From contig OY781105.1 in NCBI GenBank assembly GCA_963676635.1, positions 1,860,001 to 1,924,000 of the forward strand: 64,000 bases of DNA. The letters are read 5' to 3'. Below the pieces are notes generated by a model, which worked only from the letters and a program-made list of their open reading frames with translations, ran no database searches and had not been told where the DNA came from. This document shows, one piece after another, positions 42,628 to 52,164 of the stretch; position 1 is the stretch's first letter; each line of letters opens with the position of its first letter. The stretch comes from GCA-002708315 sp963676635. Lineage in GTDB: Bacteria; Bacteroidota; Bacteroidia; Bacteroidales; F082. A program made the position numbers and the translations under genes.

Positions 42628-44211
42628 CTACCAGCTAACCAGTGTAATACCGGCGCTAAACGGATAGAGTTCCGGTCCTCGGTTTTTCTGAAACATCGTG
42701 TTCAATGAATATGTTGCGTACAGATTTATGATACCATATCCAAAACGTACGCTTACATCAAATTTAAATGGTGCCAGATGAAAACTATCATGATCTTTAA
42801 CAATATTCCTTCCATTAGCATTTGGTGACGTTTCTGTGTAAACTATCTTATCAGTTGCTGGATCAACAAGATTAAATACCTTTCCGGATTCATCGAAATA
42901 TATTTTTGTATGTGTACTAAGTCTTGCGCTGGCAATTGCACCTACTGCAAAATGAAACTGACGTGTTCTGCGGTCGGTCTTCGACTGTATTTCAAAGAAC
43001 AATGGCACTGAGATATAACATGAGGTAAGCTTTGTCTTTCTTACATTTATACCTTCCATGTAATATCCTGCAATTGCAAAACTGTCAGGAGTAAGGAAAG
43101 TAGGATTACTAAACCTGTAGTTATTTATAGTAAGTCCAAGACCTGTGATTAATCCCATATTATGATTTTTACTCAGATTTATATTCTGCTCATAGATGTT
43201 CACATTCACATTAATTGATTTTTCCATACGCAAATCGAGATAATCATCTGCTTTGCTGAAATCCATGTCAAAATCAGGTGTGAGGTATCCATTAAGACCT
43301 ATATCAACTCCGCCCCAATTACCATTAAACTTTGTACGTTTTTTCCTTTTCCATTTCACATCTCCGTCATCAGAAACAGCAAGTGTATGTCTTCCTATTG
43401 AAACAAAAGTAGTATCGCCTTCAACTACTTCCATATCTACAATCCCCATATCTACTCTTGTTGTATCATAACCTTGATAATGAGCAATTGTAGTTGAAGT
43501 ATTTGTTTTAACTACTACTTCACTATTGGTTTTTTTAACCAGAACCATATCAGGATTGTCAACATACCTGACTTCAGAACTTCCCGAAGACTGGTAAGTA
43601 AGATTATTTAATGCATTAACCATACATTCGCTGGCACCTGACGCATCAGCAACAGTGCTATTTGTGTAAAACTCTTTTCCTTTAAACTCAGATGCTCCAC
43701 TGGTTTTAACAACACTGGAGTTTGCCTTTCCTGTCAGTGTAACCTCTGAAGCACCACTTAGTATTGCCTCAACACTTTTATAGTCTATATTCAATCCTAC
43801 CTCAGCAGCACCACTGGTAATAATTTTAAGGTTATTACCTGAGATTTTCCCTGTAGCTCTTGCTTCACACGCACCGGAGGCTTCCAGATATTCCAAAGAA
43901 GGTGCAGTAATATAAAAATTCAGCTTCTCAAACTTTTTGATACTGCTTTTAGAAAGTCCGGGTTTTAATCTTTCATTAACAACCTTGACAGTAACATATT
44001 GTTGAAGATTATCATCTGTCTCTGCAACAACTGAGAACTCTTCACCCTGAGTAAAGATTACATTACAAACACCACTTACGTCAATTCCTGTAAACTTTTC
44101 AGTGTCATAACTTTTCTTGGTAACATTTCCATTCCCATTAATCTGTGCACTTGCTGGCACAATGGCGATGGTCAATAAGGCTGTCGCTAAATATAAAAAT
44201 AGTCGTTTCAT
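42628..44211 (-). CDS. GIN-domain (DUF2807) protein with C-terminal outer-membrane barrel, 527 aa
   Basis: The signal peptide ends VPASAQ (about 22). Residues ~25-235 form a GIN/DUF2807 domain, a right-handed beta-helix with recurring SGA-type turns (EASGACEA, SGAAEVG, SGASEVT, SGASEF, SGASEC). Residues ~300-527 look like an outer-membrane beta-barrel of the PorT/OmpW-like type with a C-terminal aromatic (LVSW). The combination puts the adhesin-like helix at the cell surface or periplasm, anchored by a barrel. Function not established. Confidence 0.8.
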   Translation of the reverse strand: MKRLFLYLATALLTIAIVPASAQINGNGNVTKKSYDTEKFTGIDVSGVCNVIFTQGEEFSVVAETDDNLQQYVTVKVVNERLKPGLSKSSIKKFEKLNFYITAPSLEYLEASGACEARATGKISGNNLKIITSGAAEVGLNIDYKSVEAILSGASEVTLTGKANSSVVKTSGASEFKGKEFYTNSTVADASGASECMVNALNNLTYQSSGSSEVRYVDNPDMVLVKKTNSEVVVKTNTSTTIAHYQGYDTTRVDMGIVDMEVVEGDTTFVSIGRHTLAVSDDGDVKWKRKKRTKFNGNWGGVDIGLNGYLTPDFDMDFSKADDYLDLRMEKSINVNVNIYEQNINLSKNHNMGLITGLGLTINNYRFSNPTFLTPDSFAIAGYYMEGINVRKTKLTSCYISVPLFFEIQSKTDRRTRQFHFAVGAIASARLSTHTKIYFDESGKVFNLVDPATDKIVYTETSPNANGRNIVKDHDSFHLAPFKFDVSVRFGYGIINLYATYSLNTMFQKNRGPELYPFSAGITLVSW

Positions 44212-44352
44212 AATATTATCAGTTTTAATTAATTTCTGTTATTAGCTTTATGTTTTCTGATTTATTGCTATGACGCACACACATCAGAGTATGTTACAGA
44301 AAGAAATTAAAAAACCAAAAAATTATTATTAAACCTGCTTTTCTGGGCGTTA

Positions 44353-45297
44353 TCAGCCTAACAGATTTAGCCTCCTTACTTTCTCAGCAATAGTAAGAGC
44401 CATTTTGATGTTTGATTCATGAGTCCAGCCAGCAATATGAGGCGAGAGAACAACATTCTTCAATTCCTTTAGCCTGGCAAACTCATCGGGCAGACTAACA
44501 TTTTCGAACGATAGTCCTTCATACTCCAATACATCCAAACATGCTCCTAAAACCTTTCCTGCTTTAATCAAATTAACAAGGTCTGCAATTTTAAGCACCT
44601 TGCCCCTTGATGTGTTAACAACATAAATATTCTTGCTAAAGCTATTAAGATAATCAGTGTTCACCATAAGCTTTGTTTCGTCAGTCAATGGAACATGCAG
44701 GCTAAGGATATCACTTTCGCGAAAAATCTCCTCCATTGTTGATTCCTTCACATAATCATCAGAAAAGTCTCTTTTATATTTATCATAGGCCAGTACCTTA
44801 ACATCAAAACCAGATAACTTTCTTGCAAAAGCGCCTCCTGTATTACCATACCCAATAATTCCTACTGTTTTACCACCCAGCTCAACACCCCTGTTACCTT
44901 CTCGTATCCAAATACCATTACGCACTTCGTTATCAGCAATTATTAATCTGTTAAACAGCGTAAGAATCATTCCCAAAGCCTGTTCACCAACAGCATCCCT
45001 GTTACCTTCAGGAGCATTCAGGCATTCTATTCCAAAGTCTTCAGCAGCCTTCAGGTCAATATTCTCCATTCCGGCTCCTACTCTGCCTATAAACTTCAGT
45101 TTATTACAATGTTCCAGGAAATCTCTATCAAGTTTTATTTTACTTCTAATAATTATACCAGCGTATTCAGAAGCCACTCTTATATAATCTTCCCTGCAAT
45201 AATCCTGAAAATAATCACAGACAAATCCCTGGTTTATTAACTGTCTCTCCAATTCCGGATGAGTTGTATCAATAAAAAGCACCTTATTGTTAGTCAT
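44353..45297 (-). CDS. D-2-hydroxyacid dehydrogenase (phosphoglycerate dehydrogenase-like), 314 aa
   Basis: Rossmann motif VGIIGYGNTGGAFA (about 143-156), the RVGAGMENID segment, the catalytic Arg in VVNTSRGKVL (about 228), and SPHIAGWTHES with the catalytic His near 290. The protein lacks the ACT domain of long SerA enzymes. It could be a short 3-phosphoglycerate dehydrogenase or act on another 2-hydroxyacid; no serC is nearby. Start at ATG 45297, not the TTG two codons upstream. Confidence 0.88.
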   Translation of the reverse strand: MTNNKVLFIDTTHPELERQLINQGFVCDYFQDYCREDYIRVASEYAGIIIRSKIKLDRDFLEHCNKLKFIGRVGAGMENIDLKAAEDFGIECLNAPEGNRDAVGEQALGMILTLFNRLIIADNEVRNGIWIREGNRGVELGGKTVGIIGYGNTGGAFARKLSGFDVKVLAYDKYKRDFSDDYVKESTMEEIFRESDILSLHVPLTDETKLMVNTDYLNSFSKNIYVVNTSRGKVLKIADLVNLIKAGKVLGACLDVLEYEGLSFENVSLPDEFARLKELKNVVLSPHIAGWTHESNIKMALTIAEKVRRLNLLG

Positions 45298-45429
45298 TCT
45301 CAAAACAAAACTTAAATTTGCGAAATTATACAGCTTTTCGGTTTTTTCAAAATTTTGAAGAGCATTCGCAATTATTCTGATGCATTTAAATAATGTATGA
45401 GAGTATTTATTGTATTAAGAGAGAAAGAT

Positions 45430-47853
45430 ATGTGGCAATTTATTGTAAGGTTTATACTTAGAAACAGGTTAGGCATACTAATCACTATTGGTTTACTCAC
45501 CATTTTTATGGGATATATGGGTTCGAATATTAAGATGTCCTATGAAATGGCAAATACTCTTCCGGCTGATGACCCCATAAGCGTTGAATATAAAAATTTC
45601 AAAGAAAAATTCGGACTTGATGGCAGTGTAATATTTGTTGCTATTCAGGATACACAACTTTATACACTGGAACATTTCAACAGCTGGTACGACTTGAGTA
45701 ATGAAGTAGCTGAAATGCCGGGAATACAAGGTGTTGTTAGTGTATCTAAGCTATACAATCTGGTTAGAAATGATAGCTTAAAGAAATTTCAGTTTCTGCC
45801 TGTTTCAAAAGAAAAACCAAGAACACAAGCTGAAGTAGACTCCATTAAAAACATTATTTACAATCTGCCTTTTTATGAAGGTCGGTTGTTTAATAAAGAA
45901 ACCGATGTGAGTTTAATGATGATAACTCTTGACAAAGACATACTTAACTCCAAGGCCAGGATCGGATTGATTTATGATCTTAAAGAAACCATTGACAAAT
46001 TCGGACAAAAGCATGATCTGGAAATAAAATATTCCGGATTACCATATATCAGGACAATAACAACAAAAACCCTTCAGGACGAGCTTCTGCTTTTTGTAAT
46101 CCTATCACTTGTAATTGCATCAGTTCTGTTATTTTTACTATTCAGGTCTGGCAGGGCAGTATTATTTGCAATGCTAGTAGTAGGTATTGCTGTTGTTTGG
46201 GTTTTGGGTACAATAGTATTGTTTGGGTATAAAATATCTATTCTAACAGGAGTGCTGCCTCCATTATTAATAGTAATAGGTGTGGAGAACTCCATATTCC
46301 TCCTAAATAAATATCTTGGAGAATACAGACTGCATGGTAATAAAGCCAGGGCGTTATCAAGGATGATATCCCGTATTGGAAGTGCAAACTTGTTAACCAA
46401 TGCAACTACAGCCGCAGGGTTTGCTGCATTTATTGTTACATCAAACAGACTTCTTGTTGAGTTTGGCGTTATTGCTTCACTTAATATTTTGTTTATTTAC
46501 CTTCTTTCATTAACCATTCTCCCTATTCTGTTTAGTTATTTTCCTGTACCTAAAGAAAAACATCTTAAACATCTTGATCATGGAATAACCTCTGTTCTTG
46601 TAAATCAGGTAGTAAATATTGTAACTCATAAAAGAACAATAATTTATATTGTAGCTGGTATTGCATTTGTTGCTGCTGTTTATGGAGCTACAAGGCTTAG
46701 GACAACAGGTAATATTGTCGATGATATAAGTAAAAAGGATAAGCTATATAAGGACCTTGTTTTTCTTGAAAAGAACTTTAAAGGTGTAATGCCTCTTGAA
46801 ATTACTGTTGATACCAAGAAGAAAAACGGAATACTACGTTTAAGTACATTGAATAAAATTGACAAGCTTCAGGATACTCTTATGACATATCCTGCCTTTG
46901 CCAAGCCTTTATCTGTTGTTGAAGTGGTTAAATCTGCCAAGCAGGCCTTTTATAAAGGAAAGGAATCGATGTATACTCTTCCAAATAATCAGGAGAAAAA
47001 CTTTATCCTTAGCTATGTTCCTGATATGGGTAGTGGCAACAGAGGAGTGTTGAATGCTTTTGTTGATTCAAGCTTCCAAACCACGCGTATTTCTGCACAA
47101 ATGGCTAATATCGGCACAAATGAAATTGAATTAATATTGGAAGATATCAGACCAAAGGTTGATAAAATATTCCCTCCGGATAAATATGATGTACATCTTA
47201 CCGGGACAAGTGTTGTATTTCTGATGGGCAATAATTATCTGGTTAAGAATATGTTTATGAGTCTGTTGCTTGCAGTTGTTATTATAACTATTTTAATGGC
47301 ACTCATCTTTTCATCAGCCCGAATGATTATTATTTCATTAATTCCAAACATAATTCCACAGGTGCTAACGGCCGGGATGATGGGATATTTTGGTATTACA
47401 ATAAAGCCATCAACAATTCTAATATTCAGTATTGCATTAGGTATTAGTGTTGATAATACTATTCATTTCCTTTCCAGATATCGGTTACAACTTCGACAAA
47501 ATGACTGGAAAATAGGACCCGCTGTACATGGTGCCCTTATTGAAACAGGATATAGCATGATATACTCAGCACTTGTTCTTTTCTGTGGTTTCTATATATT
47601 TACTTTATCATCTTTCGGAGGAACAGAGGCACTGGGTTACCTTGTTTCATTTACACTGGTTGTTGCTCTTCTGTCCAATATGTTTGTATTACCATCATTG
47701 TTACTGACTCTGAACAAAAGAATACTTACTAAATCCTTCAAAGAGCCTTATCTTGAAGTGTTTGATGAAGTTGAAGATATTGAACTTGACAAACTTGTTA
47801 TTAAAGAACTCGACAATAAAAAAAATAACAACAAAACGAAGCCTAAAAACTAA
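45430..47853 (+). CDS. RND-superfamily exporter (MMPL/HpnN-like), 807 aa
   Basis: Two repeats of one helix + large periplasmic loop + five-helix bundle. The first bundle spans ~205-360 (VIGVENSIFLLNKYLG) and the second ~595-775 (LGISVDNTIHFLSRYRL, the usual D-x-x-x-H motif). I use the ATG at 45430, preceded by a GAGAGAAAG ribosome-binding stretch; an upstream in-frame ATG at 45397 adds 11 residues. Members export lipids, hopanoids or other hydrophobic molecules using the proton gradient. It begins an operon with rfbA and a polyprenyl synthase, which points to a cell-envelope substrate. Confidence 0.88.
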   Translation: MWQFIVRFILRNRLGILITIGLLTIFMGYMGSNIKMSYEMANTLPADDPISVEYKNFKEKFGLDGSVIFVAIQDTQLYTLEHFNSWYDLSNEVAEMPGIQGVVSVSKLYNLVRNDSLKKFQFLPVSKEKPRTQAEVDSIKNIIYNLPFYEGRLFNKETDVSLMMITLDKDILNSKARIGLIYDLKETIDKFGQKHDLEIKYSGLPYIRTITTKTLQDELLLFVILSLVIASVLLFLLFRSGRAVLFAMLVVGIAVVWVLGTIVLFGYKISILTGVLPPLLIVIGVENSIFLLNKYLGEYRLHGNKARALSRMISRIGSANLLTNATTAAGFAAFIVTSNRLLVEFGVIASLNILFIYLLSLTILPILFSYFPVPKEKHLKHLDHGITSVLVNQVVNIVTHKRTIIYIVAGIAFVAAVYGATRLRTTGNIVDDISKKDKLYKDLVFLEKNFKGVMPLEITVDTKKKNGILRLSTLNKIDKLQDTLMTYPAFAKPLSVVEVVKSAKQAFYKGKESMYTLPNNQEKNFILSYVPDMGSGNRGVLNAFVDSSFQTTRISAQMANIGTNEIELILEDIRPKVDKIFPPDKYDVHLTGTSVVFLMGNNYLVKNMFMSLLLAVVIITILMALIFSSARMIIISLIPNIIPQVLTAGMMGYFGITIKPSTILIFSIALGISVDNTIHFLSRYRLQLRQNDWKIGPAVHGALIETGYSMIYSALVLFCGFYIFTLSSFGGTEALGYLVSFTLVVALLSNMFVLPSLLLTLNKRILTKSFKEPYLEVFDEVEDIELDKLVIKELDNKKNNNKTKPKN

Positions 47854-47858
47854 GTACT

Positions 47859-48722
47859 ATGAAAGGAATTATACTTGCCGGAGGAGCCGGAACACGCTTA
47901 CACCCTCTTACAATCGCAGTTAGTAAACAGCTGATGCCTGTTTATGACAAGCCTATGATATATTATCCTTTATCCATTCTAATGATGGCTGAAATAAAGG
48001 ATATTCTTATTATCTCCACACCAGAAGACACTCCAAACTTTCAGCGTTTGCTTGGTGATGGGTCTCAGCTTGGTTGTAACTTCCAGTATGCCGTGCAGCA
48101 TGAGCCCAATGGTCTTGCTCAGGCATTTGTTATTGGTAAAGAGTTTATTGGTAATGACAAGGTTAGTTTGATTCTGGGCGACAATATATTTTACGGAAGA
48201 GGGCTGAGAGAATTACTAAAAGCCAGTAATGACCCTGATGGAGGTATTGTGTTTGCCTATCATGTGCAGGATCCGGAAAGGTATGGCGTTGTGGAGTTTG
48301 ATAAGGATATGAAAGCCATTTCCATTGAAGAGAAACCACAAAAGCCTAAGTCAAAATTTGCAGTTCCGGGATTGTATTTCTACGATAACAGTGTTGTTGA
48401 TGTTGCAAAGAACCTTAAACCAAGTCCAAGAGGTGAGTATGAAATAACTGATGTTAACAAATATTATCTTGAAAAAGAAAAACTAAAAGTTGGTTTATTG
48501 AGCCGTGGTACCGCATGGCTTGATACCGGCACATTCGCTTCTTTAACACAAGCATCACAGTTTGTGGAAGTAGTGCAGGAACGTCAGGGCTTAAAGATTA
48601 GCTGTATTGAAGAAATAGCATACTTAAACGGTTTTATTGATGCAGACCAACTTAGAAAGATAGCTGAACCATTGTTAAAGAGTGGCTACGGCCAATATTT
48701 GATAGACCTAATAGATAAATAA
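47859..48722 (+). CDS. rfbA: Glucose-1-phosphate thymidylyltransferase, 287 aa
   Basis: MKGIILAGGAGTRLHPLT is the nucleotidyltransferase signature. KQLMPVYDKPMIYYPLS, LILGDNIFYG and AWLDTGTFASL are specific for RmlA/RfbA. It makes dTDP-glucose for deoxysugar (rhamnose-type) surface glycans. No rfbB-D genes are adjacent. It lies 5 nt after the RND exporter and abuts the polyprenyl synthase (TAAATG). Confidence 0.96.
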   Translation: MKGIILAGGAGTRLHPLTIAVSKQLMPVYDKPMIYYPLSILMMAEIKDILIISTPEDTPNFQRLLGDGSQLGCNFQYAVQHEPNGLAQAFVIGKEFIGNDKVSLILGDNIFYGRGLRELLKASNDPDGGIVFAYHVQDPERYGVVEFDKDMKAISIEEKPQKPKSKFAVPGLYFYDNSVVDVAKNLKPSPRGEYEITDVNKYYLEKEKLKVGLLSRGTAWLDTGTFASLTQASQFVEVVQERQGLKISCIEEIAYLNGFIDADQLRKIAEPLLKSGYGQYLIDLIDK

Positions 48723-49697
48723 ATGACAAGTTACGATATACTAGTAAAACACTTTGAGCAAGAACTAAGCAAAATAAAATACAGTAACAAACCTGTTGAA
48801 TTATATGATCCGATAAAATATACAATCGGTTTTGGTGGGAAACGACTAAGACCAATTATTACCCTGCTTGGGTGTGAGTTATTTTCCAACGACTATGCTA
48901 AAGCAATGCCACAGGCTATTGCCATTGAGCTATTTCATAACTTCACCCTTATCCATGACGATATAATGGATGACGCTCCCATAAGAAGAGGAAAGGAAAC
49001 AGTCTACAAAAAGTGGGATTCCAATATTGCCATACTCTCCGGAGATACTCTTTTTGCTCTTGCTTACCAATATGCTCAGCAGGCTGATAAAGAAATTGTT
49101 CACAAGATTCTTAATGTATTCAATCAAACAGCTATCGAAGTTTGCGAAGGTCAACAATTTGATCTTAACTTCGAAACTGCTGAAAATGTTTCTGTTAACG
49201 ATTATGTTAATATGATCAAACTTAAAACAGGTGTATTGTTTGGAGCAAGTCTTAAAATTGGTGCTATTATTGGTGGCGCTTCTGATGAAGATGCTGACTT
49301 ACTGTACGAATTCGGACTAAATATCGGATTAGGATTTCAATTAAAAGATGACCTCCTTGATACTTTTGGCAATGAAGGTGTATTCGGTAAGAAAACCGGT
49401 GGAGATATTGTTACAAACAAAAAAACATTCCTTTTTATTAAAGCTCTTGATGTATCAGATGAGCAAACAAGGAATGAATTACTTGAGTTATACAGCTTTA
49501 AAGATATTGATAACGAGATAAAGATCAAAAAAGTTATTGATATTTTCCTTAAGAACGGAGTTGATAAAGCTGCTAATGAAGTTATTGACAACTTCTTTAT
49601 TTCTGGTTTGGAAAAACTTGATAAAATAAATATCTCTCCTGAAAAGAAGCAATATCTTCTGAATATTGCTACTAAAATGATCGATAGGAACAAATAG
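48723..49697 (+). CDS. Trans-polyprenyl diphosphate synthase, 324 aa
   Basis: First aspartate-rich motif LIHDDIMDDAPIRRG (about 78-92), second FQLKDDLLDTFG (about 205-216), and GGKRLRP near 38. Family: elongates farnesyl or geranyl diphosphate with isopentenyl diphosphate. The small residues before the first motif leave chain length open (geranylgeranyl to octaprenyl), for quinone or carrier lipid. Start codon abuts the rfbA stop. Convergent with the ABC-F gene. Confidence 0.9.
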   Translation: MTSYDILVKHFEQELSKIKYSNKPVELYDPIKYTIGFGGKRLRPIITLLGCELFSNDYAKAMPQAIAIELFHNFTLIHDDIMDDAPIRRGKETVYKKWDSNIAILSGDTLFALAYQYAQQADKEIVHKILNVFNQTAIEVCEGQQFDLNFETAENVSVNDYVNMIKLKTGVLFGASLKIGAIIGGASDEDADLLYEFGLNIGLGFQLKDDLLDTFGNEGVFGKKTGGDIVTNKKTFLFIKALDVSDEQTRNELLELYSFKDIDNEIKIKKVIDIFLKNGVDKAANEVIDNFFISGLEKLDKINISPEKKQYLLNIATKMIDRNK

Positions 49698-49702
49698 TAA
49701 TA

Positions 49703-51643
49703 TTAAGGAATTTGATTTTTTAATTCCTCAACTTTGTGTTGTTTCTCTTCCCAAAGCTCATACAAACCGCTGAGTTTACTTTCCAATTCATCATGCTCCT
49801 TATATAATATACCTGATTTTAACTCTTCCTGATAATTTTCAGTGTCAGACATCTTTTCTACAATATCTTCCAAACGGCTTTCTGTTTTTTCAATATCAGC
49901 TTCCACTGCTTCAATTTCATTATTCAGCTTTCTAATTTTCTTTTCAATCTCTTTTTTGGCTTCCCAGCGTTGCTTATTATCTGACCCTGATTTCTTATCC
50001 TGCTTCTTTTCAACAGCCTTTTTTTCAAGCTCTTTAAGGTTTCTAATGCGTTTTTTTTCAAGAAAAGAATTCAAATCACCCCGATATTCCTTAATACCCT
50101 TGTTTCGGAACTCATACATTCTGGTTGTTAATCCTTGAAGAAAATCCCTGTCGTGAGATACAATTACAAGAGTGCCATCATATTTCAATAAAGCTTCTTT
50201 AAGAATATCCTTCGAACGCATATCCAAATGGTTTGTAGGCTCATCCAACAGAAGTAAATTACTTGGTTTTAAAAGAAGTAATGCAAGAGAAAGCCTCGAT
50301 TTCTCACCACCTGAAAGCACTTTCACTTTTTTGTCAATGTCATCGCCTTGAAACAAAAATGCACCCAACAATGCTGTGATACGCTTACGAATTTCGCCAA
50401 CAGCTACGTTATCTATAGTCTCAAAAACGGTCAACTCCGGATTAAGTCTGTCTGCCTGATCCTGCGCATAATAACCTAATTCCACCTGATGCCCATATTT
50501 TAGCTCTCCGGTATAATCGAGGTTACCGGCAATAATTCTGGCAAGCGTTGACTTACCTTCACCATTCCGGCCAAGTAAAGCAATCTTCTCTCCTTTAAGT
50601 ATCTCAAAATTAATTTTATCAAGAATAATATTATCACCATACTGCTTCGAAATATCCTTTCCTTCAAGAGTTACTTTGCCGCTATGAGGAGCAGGTGGAA
50701 ACAAAAAATGGATACTACTTTTATCAACATTATCAAGCTCAATGCGGTCCATCTTTTCTAACAGCTTAACCCTCGACTGCACCTGTTTTGCTTTGGAAGC
50801 CTTATATCTGAATCTGTCTACAAATTTCTCTATCTCATTGATTTCTTTCTGTTGATTATCATAGGTAGCCTTAAGATGCTCTTCTCTATCAGCTCTAAGA
50901 TCAACGTATTCAGAATATGGTACCTTATAGTCGTAAATCTTTCCATTGCTGATTTCCAGCGTGCGATTGGTGATATTATCCAATAATGATTTATCATGAG
51001 ACACTATCAAAACTGATCCGGGATAGCTCTTAAGAAAATCTTCCACCCACTGTATTGATTCAATATCAAGATGATTAGTAGGTTCGTCCAAAAGCAATAA
51101 ATCAGGCTTAACCAGAAGCAGCTTTGCTATTTCAACGCGCATTTGCCAACCCTGACTAAATTCTGTCATTGGTCTGAACAAATCATTGCGCCTGAAACCA
51201 AGCCCTATAAGATACTTTTCAGCATTACCCCGCAGTTGATCAGGAGAATAAATGGCAATAACCGACTCCAGATATTCAAGACGCTCAACAAGAGCGGAGT
51301 ATTGCTTTTCCAATGCCTCTTCAGTTAGTTTTTTATGAATTTCATCTATTTCGTTTCGATATTCATCCAGAAATGAAAATGCTTTCATAGCCTCTTCAAA
51401 TACAATGAGATCTGATGTAATATATTTCTCTTGGGGAAGATATCCCAAAGTATAATTTGAAGGAATAACAATTTTACCAGTATCAGATGAGATCTCATTG
51501 TAGATTATCTTTAGCAATGTAGATTTACCTGCTCCATTGGCGCCAGCCAACCCTGCCCTGTCTTTGGGATTGATATTAAAACTCACATCCTCAAAAAGAG
51601 GCTCACCACCAAATTCTTTTGTTATGTTGTTAATCGAAATCAT
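49703..51643 (-). CDS. ABC-F family ATPase, 646 aa
   Basis: Two soluble nucleotide-binding domains without membrane segments. Walker A sites GANGAGKST (about 34) and GRNGEGKST (about 358); signatures SQGWQ and LSGGEKSR; Walker B LLLLDEPTNHLD twice. A charged coiled-coil C-terminal extension (about 545-646) is typical of Uup/ABC-F proteins. They bind the ribosome E site and resolve stalls or give antibiotic protection. Array 3 lies 170 bp upstream. Confidence 0.93.
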   Translation of the reverse strand: MISINNITKEFGGEPLFEDVSFNINPKDRAGLAGANGAGKSTLLKIIYNEISSDTGKIVIPSNYTLGYLPQEKYITSDLIVFEEAMKAFSFLDEYRNEIDEIHKKLTEEALEKQYSALVERLEYLESVIAIYSPDQLRGNAEKYLIGLGFRRNDLFRPMTEFSQGWQMRVEIAKLLLVKPDLLLLDEPTNHLDIESIQWVEDFLKSYPGSVLIVSHDKSLLDNITNRTLEISNGKIYDYKVPYSEYVDLRADREEHLKATYDNQQKEINEIEKFVDRFRYKASKAKQVQSRVKLLEKMDRIELDNVDKSSIHFLFPPAPHSGKVTLEGKDISKQYGDNIILDKINFEILKGEKIALLGRNGEGKSTLARIIAGNLDYTGELKYGHQVELGYYAQDQADRLNPELTVFETIDNVAVGEIRKRITALLGAFLFQGDDIDKKVKVLSGGEKSRLSLALLLLKPSNLLLLDEPTNHLDMRSKDILKEALLKYDGTLVIVSHDRDFLQGLTTRMYEFRNKGIKEYRGDLNSFLEKKRIRNLKELEKKAVEKKQDKKSGSDNKQRWEAKKEIEKKIRKLNNEIEAVEADIEKTESRLEDIVEKMSDTENYQEELKSGILYKEHDELESKLSGLYELWEEKQHKVEELKNQIP

Positions 51644-51812
51644 AAAATAAAAATTCTGTCAAAAATAATATTATAAGTTTAAAGTTAGAGATCAATAATT
51701 AAAGTTTAAGGTTTAAAGTCTTAAGGTACACTAGACTATTTTCATGTGTTTGTAGATGAAGCTTTTAATCCAATGTACTAATAATTTGTTGTTCAGATAT
51801 TGATTATAATCT

Positions 51813-51978
51813 CTCTTGAGAAAATACACAACCTCACTTGTGAAAACACCTGATCCCACTTGTATAAACTCCCCTTTCCACTTGTCTAAATAGTATTCTG
51901 ATGCGCATCAGAATTGTTTCTGATGCGCATCAGGATTGTTTTTGATGCGCATCAGGATTGTTTTTGGTGCGCATCAGG
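51813..51978. repeat. 22-bp phased palindromic repeat array 3
   Basis: Half units CTCTTGA 51813, CACTTGT 51835, CACTTGT 51857 and CACTTGT 51879 are spaced exactly 22 bp. They are followed in phase by the 12-bp palindrome TGATGCGCATCA at 51899, 51921 and 51943, then TGGTGCGCATCA at 51965, again 22 bp apart. Spacers are similar from unit to unit (GGATTGTTTT). The core differs from arrays 1 and 2 (GCGC instead of ACGT centre) but the layout is the same. Non-coding; it lies between the ABC-F start and the giant T9SS gene's terminator. Confidence 0.9.
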
Positions 51979-52099
51979 ATTCTAATGTGTCATCTTAAAA
52001 TAATCAATTGATGCAATGATATAATTTCATAAACTTTGTCTTATGAGATAAATTACATTATCCAGTGAATAATCGGATAAAACCAATAATGCACAAAAA

Positions 52100-52130
52100 A
52101 AAGGGCCTTGCCAAATGGCAAAGCCCTTTA
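52100..52130 (-). terminator. Intrinsic terminator of giant T9SS gene 1
   Basis: AAAGGGC-CTTGCC / GGCAA-GCCCTTT hairpin. On the minus strand it is followed by eight T. The same sequence occurs at 60600-60630 after the paralogue. Confidence 0.85.
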
Positions 52131-52164
52131 TTATAAGAATCGGTAATTAATTACCTACATATTA

